A DNA stretch of 64,000 nucleotides. It comes from Sinomonas susongensis (GTDB taxonomy: Bacteria > Actinomycetota > Actinomycetes > Actinomycetales > Micrococcaceae). The stretch lies in the NCBI RefSeq assembly GCF_005877005.1, contig NZ_SSNH01000004.1, forward strand, positions 186,001-250,000. The letters run 5' to 3'. Within the stretch, counting starts at the first letter, position 1, and every line of letters starts with the position of its first letter. This document shows, piece after piece, positions 17,359 to 24,410 of this stretch. The notes under the pieces were generated by a model, which saw nothing but the letters and a program-made list of their open reading frames with translations, did not search any database and was not told the DNA's origin. The translations under genes and the position numbers were made by a program.

Positions 17359-17528
17359 GGTTCGCCTCCTGAGACGACTGAAGCCGCCTCGGGGGCGGCT
17401 TCGAAGTGTTTTCCTATGTGGGTGTCGGGCCTGAGCCCTTGGAGTATTTCGCGCCAACAGCCGGAGCAGTAGCGGGCGTCGTGCGCTGGGTGGTCCGGGC
17501 AGTGCGGGCCCGCTCGAAACGGCGTCAT
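17355..17528 (-). CDS. Small zinc-ribbon phage protein
   Basis: 57 aa, MTPFRAGPHCPDHPAHDARY, with a CPDH...CSGC metal-binding pattern followed by WREILQGLRPDTH. It overlaps RusA by ATGA. The CxxC-x-E-I-L-x-G-x-R-P segment is repeated in the next gene upstream (CPACRSEILAGQRPR), so the two appear to be partial paralogues. Confidence 0.65.
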   Translation of the reverse strand: MTPFRAGPHCPDHPAHDARYCSGCWREILQGLRPDTHIGKHFEAAPEAASVVSGGEP

Positions 17529-17914
17529 GCCTCTGCCCTCTCTGCCTCGGGGTCGTATTGCTTGCACATGGCCTGCCGTGGTCTTTGGCCCGCGAGAATC
17601 TCGGATCGGCATGCTGGGCAGTGGCCGAGGCTTGTGAGCCGCGAGCCGTGCTGTGGGCACCGCTCGATCGTCAGCACGGTCGGGGCGACAGGTGCGGCGC
17701 GGTACTTGTCCCACGCGAGCGCCGCCGGTGTCGTTGCTGCCGGATCGGCCGCTGCCCGCAGCGCAGCGGTGAGCGCCTGGGCTATGTCGAGGTCGTACCG
17801 GACCTTGGCCAGCGCGGCGACGATCCCGGGCGGATCCCAGCCCGGCCGGTGACGGGCGATGATCTTCGCTGCGTCTATCGCGTCGATTTGCCCGAATTTT
17901 TCCTGCATCATCAT
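17525..17914 (-). CDS. Phage protein with C-terminal zinc ribbon
   Basis: 129 aa from the ATG after GAGGGGG (a run of three ATGs); a GTG at 17932 is a less likely start. The N-terminus is helical (MQEKFGQIDAIDAAKIIARH), and the C-terminus has CPQHGSRLTSLGHCPACRSE, a zinc ribbon related to that of the next small gene. It lies at the downstream side of the repeat cluster at 17997-18106. Function unknown; DNA binding is plausible. Confidence 0.65.
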   Translation of the reverse strand: MMMQEKFGQIDAIDAAKIIARHRPGWDPPGIVAALAKVRYDLDIAQALTAALRAAADPAATTPAALAWDKYRAAPVAPTVLTIERCPQHGSRLTSLGHCPACRSEILAGQRPRQAMCKQYDPEAERAEA

Positions 17915-17996
17915 GGCCCCCTCACGCGTCACCTAAGTGACGAATGATGATGAAGTCTCCCCAAAAGAAAGACATAGGTGAGTTAAGAACTAGTGG

Positions 17997-18106
17997 ATTG
18001 GCTTGGCTTGTATTGGCTTGGCTTGGGCAGCGTTCCGAACGCGTTCTGAACGGTTGTGGAACGGCGTTCCGAACGGCGTTCCGAACGGCGTTCGTTCAGC
18101 GTTCCT
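17997..18106. repeat. Iteron-like repeat cluster, candidate phage origin
   Basis: Two adjoining repeat families. At 17997-18026 a 15-base unit (ATTGGCTTGGCTTGT) occurs twice in tandem. At 18030-18106 the unit GGAACGCCGTTC (or its complement GAACGGCGTTCC) recurs about five times with small changes. The cluster overlaps the 3' end of a replication-type gene and the following 160-base gap. Phage origins often lie inside or next to the initiator gene and carry such iterons. Confidence 0.55.
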
Positions 18107-18431
18107 CCTGTTGGCGGGCCTTCCAGTCCTCTTTGCGCTTCCGCGCCTTCGCCCGCTCTTCCTCAACCTGCGCTTTGGTGCGCTGGTATTCGGACCACGA
18201 GAGCACCTGATAGCCGCCCGAGGCTTCGGCCCAGAGCTCGGCGTCGATGAGCCTCTGCGCGAGCTCCGGGCCACCCGGCCACGACTGCACGATCCAGTCC
18301 GGAACATGCCCGTCGGTGAGGACGTCGGCCGAGTAGGTGCCGCCCATGAGCCACAGCCCCATAGCCTCCAAGCCCGCGGCCCGCATCTTCGGGTGGGCAT
18401 ACATCTTGGAGTCGGCATTGAGCCAGGGCAC
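18096..18431 (-). CDS. Replication initiator-like protein (short)
   Basis: 111 aa with GTG start, MPWLNADSKMYAHPKMRAAG. This matches the N-terminal winged-helix region of phage replication/helicase-loader proteins, which often start M-P-W-x-K/N-x-D-D-x-x-x-x-H-P-K. Here the protein ends in a charged helix (EEERAKARKRKEDWKARQQE) at a point where homologues usually continue for another 100 or more residues. It may be a stand-alone DNA-binding domain or a truncated initiator. The iteron-like repeats overlap its last codons. Confidence 0.65.
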   Translation of the reverse strand: MPWLNADSKMYAHPKMRAAGLEAMGLWLMGGTYSADVLTDGHVPDWIVQSWPGGPELAQRLIDAELWAEASGGYQVLSWSEYQRTKAQVEEERAKARKRKEDWKARQQEER

Positions 18432-18432
18432 A

Positions 18433-18882
18433 CTATCCGCCTTTCCTGTCGTATTCGTTGTGCGTGAAGAGGCGAAGGCGTAGCTGCCTTACCGCTTCCG
18501 CCGCGAGTTCAGGCGTCTCATGCTCGCCAGCTCGGTACTCGCGGCCGTTGTGCTGGACACGGGTCCTGTATTTGCCAGTTCGCGGGTTGAATCCGACACC
18601 ACGGAAGCCGTGCCGGTTGTCGGCACGCACGGCCTGGTGCTCGTTGTTCTGTTTGTTTGTAGCGAGCCGTAGGTGCTTCGGGTTCACGCACGCCCGGTTT
18701 CGGCAAACGTGATCGATTTGGCTCCCAACCGGGATGGCGCCGACGAACTCGGCGTAGGCGAAGCGATGGACCAGAACGTCGCGGCCGCGAATCGAAATGC
18801 GCCCATAGCCGTTGGCGTAGAAAGAGCCCGTCCAAATCCAGCAGGACGGGCCCCTCATGACGTACCGTTCGAACCGCCGCAT
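18433..18882 (-). CDS. HNH homing endonuclease with AP2-like domain
   Basis: 149 aa from the ATG of MRRFERYVMRGPSCWIWTGS. Residues about 10-95 are an HNH_3 domain (HRFAYAEFVGAIPVG, QIDHVCRNRACVNPKHL). Residues about 100-145 resemble an AP2/ERF-type DNA-binding domain (GFRGVGFNPRTGKYRTRVQ). This is the architecture of free-standing homing endonucleases in phages. A longer start would overlap the upstream gene. It is inserted between the replication gene and a small zinc protein, which could mark a recent invasion. Confidence 0.85.
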   Translation of the reverse strand: MRRFERYVMRGPSCWIWTGSFYANGYGRISIRGRDVLVHRFAYAEFVGAIPVGSQIDHVCRNRACVNPKHLRLATNKQNNEHQAVRADNRHGFRGVGFNPRTGKYRTRVQHNGREYRAGEHETPELAAEAVRQLRLRLFTHNEYDRKGG

Positions 18883-18904
18883 CGGTGGTCCGTCGACTCT
18901 GGGT

Positions 18905-19102
18905 CTACGTGCGGCGCTTGCCACGCTTCTTCCCCCTCTCGCGGTCGACGTTGCCGGTGGCCCGGTTTCCGGTTGGATCGGCATAGGTGATGGAAGAGGC
19001 CCCAGCCTCTTGGGCTAGGGCCTCTCTGTGGTGGTCGCATGTGTGGCCAGTCGCGCACACACCCGATGGTGTTTTGCACAGCCAACAGCACGGATCATTC
19101 AT
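18905..19102 (-). CDS. Small Cys/His-rich phage protein
   Basis: 65 aa, MNDPCCWLCKTPSGVCATGH followed by TCDHH, giving a CxxC...C...CxHH metal site in the first 25 residues and a very basic tail (DRERGKKRGKRRT). The ribosome binding site is AAAGGAAA. It is a typical orphan of actinophage early operons; nucleic-acid binding is likely from the charge. Confidence 0.65.
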   Translation of the reverse strand: MNDPCCWLCKTPSGVCATGHTCDHHREALAQEAGASSITYADPTGNRATGNVDRERGKKRGKRRT

Positions 19103-19215
19103 GGGAAGGGTTTCCTTTGGGCAAGGTTTTGGTCAATGTCTGCTAAAGGTGCGGATACGGTGTCGGACACTGTCGGTACGGTGGACCTGCACTCAACGGA
19201 AAGGAGGTGCGAATC

Positions 19216-19395
19216 ATGGCAAAGCATCTGATCACTCTCGCGAATGACGAGACCAAGACGCTTGAGAACGCCGGGGTTGTCCAGTCTCACGACGGATTCC
19301 TCTGGTTCTACGAGCTCGGCGCGGTTGAAGGCCAGCCGCCGCAGTACGTCATCCCAGCCAGCCGCGTAAAGTCCGTCGAGCTCACCGCCGATTAA
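19216..19395 (+). CDS. Small plus-strand phage protein
   Basis: 59 aa, MAKHLITLANDETKTLENAG, ending VKSVELTAD. A perfect AAGGAGG precedes the ATG. It is the only plus-strand gene within the lytic block and has its own terminator at 19399-19442. Direct repeats TGTCGGACAC / TGTCGGTAC lie about 40 bases upstream and may mark its promoter or operator. The sequence is a small mixed beta protein of unknown function. Independent expression suggests a role in the lysogen. Confidence 0.75.
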   Translation: MAKHLITLANDETKTLENAGVVQSHDGFLWFYELGAVEGQPPQYVIPASRVKSVELTAD

Positions 19396-19398
19396 ACG

Positions 19399-19442
19399 AG
19401 AGCCGTCACCCTGTACGTCATTGCGATCAGGGCGACGGCTCT
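19399..19442. terminator. Terminator between convergent small genes
   Basis: Arms AGAGCCGTC (19399-19407) and GACGGCTCT (19434-19442) with inner pairing CCCTG/CAGGG, followed on the plus strand by ATCCTTTC. It would end the plus-strand small gene. It also overlaps the last codons of the minus-strand gene at 19427, so it may act on both strands. Confidence 0.65.
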
Positions 19443-19606
19443 ATCCTTTCTGGACCATCCAAGACATCTTCAATACTCGTCTGGCCCGGAAGCTCAGGCG
19501 TTGGCGAGTCGCGGCACTCGTCGTGCCAGCCGATGTTCGGCTTTGGCTTGCCGCAGCCAGGGCACTTGTAGCTCGTCGCCGGGATCCAGTCGCGTGTCGC
19601 CCTCAT
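19427..19606 (-). CDS. Small zinc-finger-like phage protein
   Basis: 59 aa, starting MRATRDWIPATSYKCPGCGK with CPGC and a later HDEC, a probable zinc knuckle. The ATG overlaps the stop of the adenine methyltransferase gene (ATGA), so it is probably co-translated with it. The C-terminus is acidic (SIEDVLDGPERIEPSP). No family is assigned. Confidence 0.6.
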   Translation of the reverse strand: MRATRDWIPATSYKCPGCGKPKPNIGWHDECRDSPTPELPGQTSIEDVLDGPERIEPSP

Positions 19607-20256
19607 GCGAGCGCTCCGAGGTCGAGGACTCCCTGAGACAGGCGGCGGGCCGCCTTCTCGCAGTAGTGTTCCTCCAGCTCGACGCCGATCGCCTTACGCC
19701 CGAGAGCCTTCGCTGCGACGAGCGTGCTGCCGGAGCCCGCAGTCGGATCGGCTACCGAGCCGACCGTCTTGGCGAGAAGGGCAGTCATGAGCGGGACTGG
19801 CTTCTGGTGCGGGTGAAGCCGACCGTTCTTCGCCGTCGCCTGGATTGGCGCGTAAGTGAGCACGTCAGTCCCGCGCTTGCCCTGCCATGGGCCGCTTCCG
19901 AGCACGTAGATCTCTTGGTGGCTCGGCTTCCACGGGATGCTCAGGTCGCCCATGCCGAGAGCGCCCTTGGTGTCCCAGATGAGCAGAGCCTTGGTTTCCG
20001 TAGGACGTTCGATCTTCCATGAGCCGAAGATGAGCGCTGACCTGTCACCCCACGCGCCCAGAAGACCGTCGCGGACTGAGGTGTCCTTATCGTTCAGGAT
20101 CGATGCTGCGAGGGTGGCGCGCTCACGGCCGGATTGGTAGTCGATCCCATGCGGCGGGTCGGCCACCAGCACGTCGGCGTCGAGCCATTCATGGTGCTCC
20201 GTGAGGCAGTCGCCGTGGTAGAGCCGGACAAAGTCGTCTTCGTAGTAGAGGCTCAT
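19603..20256 (-). CDS. DNA adenine/cytosine-N4 methyltransferase (phage)
   Basis: 217 aa. Catalytic motif IV is ADPPHG at residues 32-37, a variant of DPPY, and the SAM-binding motif is DPTAGSGST at 170-178 followed by KALGRKAIGVELEEHYCEKA. Motif IV before motif I makes it a beta-class amino-methyltransferase. It overlaps the cytosine methyltransferase gene by four bases, so the phage makes two DNA methyltransferases from one operon, probably to evade host restriction. No cognate endonuclease is visible. Confidence 0.88.
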   Translation of the reverse strand: MSLYYEDDFVRLYHGDCLTEHHEWLDADVLVADPPHGIDYQSGRERATLAASILNDKDTSVRDGLLGAWGDRSALIFGSWKIERPTETKALLIWDTKGALGMGDLSIPWKPSHQEIYVLGSGPWQGKRGTDVLTYAPIQATAKNGRLHPHQKPVPLMTALLAKTVGSVADPTAGSGSTLVAAKALGRKAIGVELEEHYCEKAARRLSQGVLDLGALA

Positions 20257-21776
20257 GCCGCGACTCCCAGCGACCCGGCAGCGACGATCGCGAGGTCACG
20301 GGCGGCCGGCGGGGTGACAGCGTTCCCTGCCTGCTTGACCTGCTCCCGCTTGGTGCCGGTCATGATGTAGTCCCTCGGGAATGCCATGCCCCAGGTCACC
20401 TCGTGCGGCTCGAGCATGCGGAAGGTGCAGTCTTCGACGTTGACGGGCTCGGTACTCATGAGGCCGTGGTGGTTGCCGTTGGCGGCGAAGGTGTCCATCG
20501 GTTCGCTGACGTGCTTGGGCGCGTTCTGCCCGCGGAGCGTGATCATCGCGTACCGGTCGACGGTAGTGAGGGTGCCGATCGGGTCGCTGATCGGCTGGGG
20601 CTTGCTCGAGCCGTAGTAGGGCATGAGCAGCGACTGGTGGCCGCCCGTCGTGAGCGTACGCATCGGCTCGTAGACCGGCGTCGTCATCTCCGCACCGCCC
20701 GTGTTGTTCCGCATCAGCAGGGCACGCGTGTACGCGGTCGTCTGCGTGCGGAACGGCTCGGTGGTGTCGCTGATTATCGGAGCGCCTCGTACGGCGTCGA
20801 TCACGAGCCCCTTCGACGCTGAGGTGTGCATGGTGCGGAACGGTTCTTCTGTCGGCCAGATCCGGAAGTAGTCGCCGCCGCGAGTTGCTGCGTCGAACGT
20901 GTTGCCTGCTGCCTCGAGGTGCATGGGCCGGTTGCCGTAGCGTTCAAGGCCCGCCTTGATCCGCTTCATTGTCTTGTCGGCGAGGAGCTTGGCCCGGTCG
21001 CCGATACGCTCGGCCTTGATGGTCCAGTCGATCGCGGACGCTGCCGGGAGCCAGCCGGGCTCGATGATGCGGTTCCGGCAGGACGCCTCGGGGCACCGGT
21101 AGTTGTACTGGGCCCGGTAGCGGCCCCAGCGCTCCTGCTTCTTGAAGACCTGGAGCGCTCGCACCATGCCGTGATCCGGGCACCACGCCTGCGGGCGCAT
21201 CTTGTCGAAGTCCGGCCGGCGATTGCCGCGCTTCCAGAACACGACGTACATCCGGTCGCGGGACTGCGGCGCCGGGAGCCCGCCGAGCTGGGCGTGCATC
21301 GAGTTCAGGTAGACGATGTGGTGCTCGTAGTCGAGGGCTCGCATCGCGGACAGCCACGCGTCGAACATGACCCAGCGGGCAGCGTCGACGACGTTCTCGG
21401 TCATGATTAGCTTGTAGTCGTGGACCTCGGCGAACCGGGGAACGTCCCACATGGTGGCGCGGGACTTCGTCGCCGCGGCCTCCTCGGCTGAGCCGCCGAA
21501 GAGAGGCTTCTGGTTCGTCACCCGGCGGCGGCCCTTCGCCACGCTGTGGTTCGTGCACTCAGGGGAGGCCCAAAGGATGTCCGTGCTCGGGATGTACTCG
21601 GGGTCGGTCTGCTGGATGTCGGCGCAGACGTGGTCGACGTCGGGGTGGTTCGCACCGTGGGTTTCAATGGCGCGTTGCCAGTGGTTCATGGCGATCTTCA
21701 CTTCGATCCCGGGCACGCCGGCCATGCCTGTGCTCGATCCTCCAGCGCCACAAAACAAATCACTAACCGTTAGCAC
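20253..21776 (-). CDS. DNA (cytosine-5-)methyltransferase-like protein
   Basis: 507 aa, GTG start after GAAGGAGACC. SAM-binding motif I is DLFCGAGGSSTG at residues 6-17. Motif IV is WASPECTNHS with C74, in place of the usual PPCQ; this SPECT variant occurs in a subgroup of actinophage methyltransferases. The C-terminal half contains target-recognition sequence with repeated T(E/D)PFRT and MRTLTT segments. The protein is longer than typical bacterial Dcm enzymes and lies upstream of the adenine methyltransferase. Confidence 0.88.
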   Translation of the reverse strand: MLTVSDLFCGAGGSSTGMAGVPGIEVKIAMNHWQRAIETHGANHPDVDHVCADIQQTDPEYIPSTDILWASPECTNHSVAKGRRRVTNQKPLFGGSAEEAAATKSRATMWDVPRFAEVHDYKLIMTENVVDAARWVMFDAWLSAMRALDYEHHIVYLNSMHAQLGGLPAPQSRDRMYVVFWKRGNRRPDFDKMRPQAWCPDHGMVRALQVFKKQERWGRYRAQYNYRCPEASCRNRIIEPGWLPAASAIDWTIKAERIGDRAKLLADKTMKRIKAGLERYGNRPMHLEAAGNTFDAATRGGDYFRIWPTEEPFRTMHTSASKGLVIDAVRGAPIISDTTEPFRTQTTAYTRALLMRNNTGGAEMTTPVYEPMRTLTTGGHQSLLMPYYGSSKPQPISDPIGTLTTVDRYAMITLRGQNAPKHVSEPMDTFAANGNHHGLMSTEPVNVEDCTFRMLEPHEVTWGMAFPRDYIMTGTKREQVKQAGNAVTPPAARDLAIVAAGSLGVAA

Positions 21777-22224
21777 GGTGGGTCTCCTTCTTCTCAGCGC
21801 GACGGCGGGCGTGGCGGGCGCGGCAGGACTGCCTATCGCATTCCGCGCAGTAGCGCTTGCCGTTGGGGCGGGTGCGTACGTTGTTGGGGTCGGTCCAGTC
21901 GTGGCCTGCGCGGCGGCAGGCGGTCTGGTGCTTGGCGATGCGCCGCTGGTTCTCGGCGTGCGTCACGGCCTCGTGATGGTCCGGATTGACGCAGGCGGGG
22001 TTGCGGCAGAGGTGGTCTAGATCGAGTCCGGTGATGTCTTCGCCTCGCGTGAGGATGTAGACCACTCGGTGGGCGGGCTGGTCGCGGCCTTCCCAGTGCA
22101 CGTATGGGCATCCCGCGCTGTTGTGCCAGGACGCGAAGGTCCAGCACTGACCGGGCACGGGCGTGTGGGGGCTGGCCGGGATACCTCCCTCATGGTTTAT
22201 GCGCGAGAGGATCCGGTCGCTCAA
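21763..22224 (-). CDS. HNH endonuclease
   Basis: 153 aa with TTG start, set by AGGAG seven bases upstream. The HNH_3 motif is LDLDHLCRNPACVNPDH. The C-terminal half has a second zinc-binding pattern (CRRAGHDW and YCAECDRQSCRARH) also found in the next gene upstream. It may be a homing nuclease. It overlaps the cytosine methyltransferase by 14 bases. Confidence 0.82.
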   Translation of the reverse strand: MSDRILSRINHEGGIPASPHTPVPGQCWTFASWHNSAGCPYVHWEGRDQPAHRVVYILTRGEDITGLDLDHLCRNPACVNPDHHEAVTHAENQRRIAKHQTACRRAGHDWTDPNNVRTRPNGKRYCAECDRQSCRARHARRRAEKKETHRANG

Positions 22225-22330
22225 GGGGTGCTCCTATTCGGTTGTGCCGTGGGTGCGGCGGGTATCAGGTACGGGACGTCGGTGGTAGCTGCTGGGGAGC
22301 GCGCCAGTCGACGCCCTGCGTTGGCGGGGG

Positions 22331-22705
22331 TTACGAGGTGCGGTCGAGCATGAGCCGGCGGCGTGCGGCTGCCTGTCGGGCGGCGCGGCCGTTTAGGTAG
22401 CGGAGCAGCCCGGAGACGTTGCTCTCGTGCTGTGCCGGGGTGACGACGCTGCGGGCTTCCTCGCGTTGGGATCGGGTGGCCTTGCGTGCTGTGGCGTAGA
22501 CGATGCCTGCGCGTTTCGCCTGCCCGCGCTCGCGGTCGCATGCCCGGCAGCGGCGCTTCCCGTCGGGCCGGATGTTGGTGTTCTCGGCGGTGAACTCGTG
22601 GCCCCGTACACAGTGCAGCTTGAGGGCACGGGGCTTGTACGCTTCGGCGACGGCTTGGGCGAGCAGCTCGTTGCCGTGGGGTTCGGGGCGGTGGCTCCTG
22701 TTCAC
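22331..22705 (-). CDS. Zinc-binding phage protein (HNH-associated ribbon)
   Basis: 124 aa, GTG start overlapping the upstream stop (GTGA) with GGGGG seven bases before. The motif HCVRGHEFTAENT...NIRPDGKRRCRACDRER is a zinc ribbon very like the C-terminal part of the adjacent HNH protein, without its catalytic HNH core. The C-terminus is helical and basic. DNA binding is likely; it might be a degenerate paralogue of the neighbouring nuclease. Confidence 0.65.
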   Translation of the reverse strand: MNRSHRPEPHGNELLAQAVAEAYKPRALKLHCVRGHEFTAENTNIRPDGKRRCRACDRERGQAKRAGIVYATARKATRSQREEARSVVTPAQHESNVSGLLRYLNGRAARQAAARRRLMLDRTS

Positions 22706-22869
22706 GCCATTGCCCCCATGCGTGCGTGGGCTGCTTCGGCGCGGGCGGTGGCGATGCTGAGCTGGGCTTTCGACTTCGCTGACCCGGTGCGTGCGTATGC
22801 TTCGCCCCAGGCTGCGGCGATGTCGGTCCAGTCGAGGAACTCGGCCTCGGCGATCTGGCGTGTGGTCAC
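22702..22869 (-). CDS. Small phage protein
   Basis: 55 codons, GTG start overlapping the glutaredoxin stop (GTGA) and stop overlapping the next GTG. The sequence starts MTTRQIAEAEFLDWTDIAAA and is predicted all-helical. Coupling on both sides is the main evidence. No family is recognised. Confidence 0.55.
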   Translation of the reverse strand: MTTRQIAEAEFLDWTDIAAAWGEAYARTGSAKSKAQLSIATARAEAAHARMGAMA

Positions 22870-23174
22870 AGCTCGCCTCGCTTGGTGATGTGCTGCGCGA
22901 TGAGGTCAGGGCGGAATCCGTTGAAATGGATCTCGTCGCCATTCGGCACGGCCACGACCACGACGGGGGCGGCGAGGTAGCCGAGGTAGTCCTTGATGTA
23001 CCAGAGGGCTGTCTCGTCCTCGGTGACGTCCACAGTGGTGTAGTGGATTCCGGCCCGGTCGAGCTGGCGTTTGGTCATGTCGCATTGCGGGCAGGCCGGC
23101 TTGGTGTAGAGGACGACGGAGACGCCGTCGCGCTCTTGGATCCGCTGGGTGAGGTCGATTGCTGCGGTTGTCAT
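22866..23174 (-). CDS. Glutaredoxin-like (NrdH-type) redox protein
   Basis: 102 aa, MTTAAIDLTQRIQERDGVSV. The redox motif is CPQC in VVLYTKPACPQCDMT, followed by a cis-Pro APVVVV and FRPDLIAQH, as in NrdH. Phage NrdH proteins donate electrons to ribonucleotide reductase. The host has its own NrdH at 60398, which has CVQC. It overlaps the sliding clamp gene by four bases. A phage copy may keep dNTP supply high during replication. Confidence 0.85.
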   Translation of the reverse strand: MTTAAIDLTQRIQERDGVSVVLYTKPACPQCDMTKRQLDRAGIHYTTVDVTEDETALWYIKDYLGYLAAPVVVVAVPNGDEIHFNGFRPDLIAQHITKRGEL

Positions 23175-23797
23175 TCTGCGTCTCCTGCGATTCGTGCGGG
23201 CTGGATGAGTGCTTCGAATCTGCCCACGAGGGTGTCTTGTGTGATGTGAACGGGCTGCGCCGGGCTCCTCGGGAAGGTGACCTTCGCAGGGATCGTCTTG
23301 AAGTCGGCAGCAGCCAGCGCTGCAGAGATGGTCTCTACGTGCTGGGGCGTGAGGCCCAGGATGCGGTCTTTGTTTGCGGCGACCTTGTCGAACAGGACGC
23401 CGAGCTTCGGGTAGTCGCCGCCGATAAGGTCCAGCGTGAGCGCGGCTTCCGGCATCCACGGGTTCCCGGTCTGGCCCGAGACAGTGAGCTTCCCTTCGGT
23501 GCTCTCAGCGAGCTCGAGGGTGCACAGGCGATCGAGCGTTGTCTTTCCGCGAGGGAAGGTGCGGAGAACGGCGCGGGCTGCCTCGATGTGAATGAGCGCT
23601 TCGAACTCGCCAGCGGTGTCGCAGTCGACGAACGAGCGGCCGAGCACGTAGCGGTTCGTCGCCTCAGCCATGAGCCCTGTTGGTGTGCTGACGATGTGCA
23701 CCGAGCAGAGGATGGGAAGCGTTTCATCTTTCGATGCGAAGCCGAGCACGGGTGTGATGAGTTCGTGGAGCTTGGCGACCGTGATTGAGGTCTTCAT
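23171..23797 (-). CDS. Short DNA sliding clamp (DnaN-like)
   Basis: 208 aa, MKTSITVAKLHELITPVLGF with ETLPILCSVHI, the usual beginning of a DNA polymerase III beta domain 1. The host DnaN has about 375 residues, so this covers roughly two of three domains. Actinophages encode such short clamps; trimers or altered oligomers would be needed to encircle DNA. It lies with a glutaredoxin and an annealing protein in an operon for DNA replication. Confidence 0.75.
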   Translation of the reverse strand: MKTSITVAKLHELITPVLGFASKDETLPILCSVHIVSTPTGLMAEATNRYVLGRSFVDCDTAGEFEALIHIEAARAVLRTFPRGKTTLDRLCTLELAESTEGKLTVSGQTGNPWMPEAALTLDLIGGDYPKLGVLFDKVAANKDRILGLTPQHVETISAALAAADFKTIPAKVTFPRSPAQPVHITQDTLVGRFEALIQPARIAGDAE

Positions 23798-23864
23798 GGG
23801 TTATTCCTTCGTGGGTACGAGGAAGGGACGGCCTGCCGCAGCAGACCGCCCCTCGGGTGTGGTG

Positions 23865-24410
23865 TTACTGGGTGATCTGCGGGAGGTTCTTGCCGGTGTC
23901 GAGGGCGCCGAGCTCGCCGTCCTTCCACGCTTCGATGACGCGGTCCTGCCCGCCCTTCTCGTAGCGGACGGTGAACGACTTGGGGCGGCCAGCGGGGACG
24001 TATTCGAGGCCGTCGATCGGTTCGCCGTCGTCGGTGATGTAGACGGTCCCGGCGAGCTTGGCTTCCTTGGTGATCGTCACGGCGGCGCCGTCGGCGAGGA
24101 CCGTTTCGTCCCATGCCTCCTGCGCAGGGTGGTGCACGGTCTTGAGCAGGTCGGGCCGGTTCTCCCGGCACCACTCGAGCAGCGCCGCGGCGTCGACCTT
24201 CGTCGTCGGCTTCGGCTCGGCGAGGGTGAGCGTGGCGACCTTCTCCGCTCCGGGGATCTGCACGGTGAACGACTTCGTGCCCGTCTCGTCGTACTGGCCG
24301 AGAAGCCGCTCGAGCAGCTCGGCCCGGTCGGTGTCGACCTCGCCTTTGACGATGTCTGCGAGCGTCTTCTTGAGCAGGAAGATGAGGTTGTTTTCCTTGA
24401 GGGTGGTCAT
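23865..24410 (-). CDS. Phage protein downstream of annealing protein
   Basis: 181 aa, MTTLKENNLIFLLKKTLADI. The ATG overlaps the stop of the ERF-like gene (ATGA). The N-terminus is helical with a conserved-looking EYVPAGRPKSFTVRYEKGG segment later. Genes in this position often encode accessory recombination or host-nuclease-inhibiting proteins, but no family is recognised here. Confidence 0.65.
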   Translation of the reverse strand: MTTLKENNLIFLLKKTLADIVKGEVDTDRAELLERLLGQYDETGTKSFTVQIPGAEKVATLTLAEPKPTTKVDAAALLEWCRENRPDLLKTVHHPAQEAWDETVLADGAAVTITKEAKLAGTVYITDDGEPIDGLEYVPAGRPKSFTVRYEKGGQDRVIEAWKDGELGALDTGKNLPQITQ

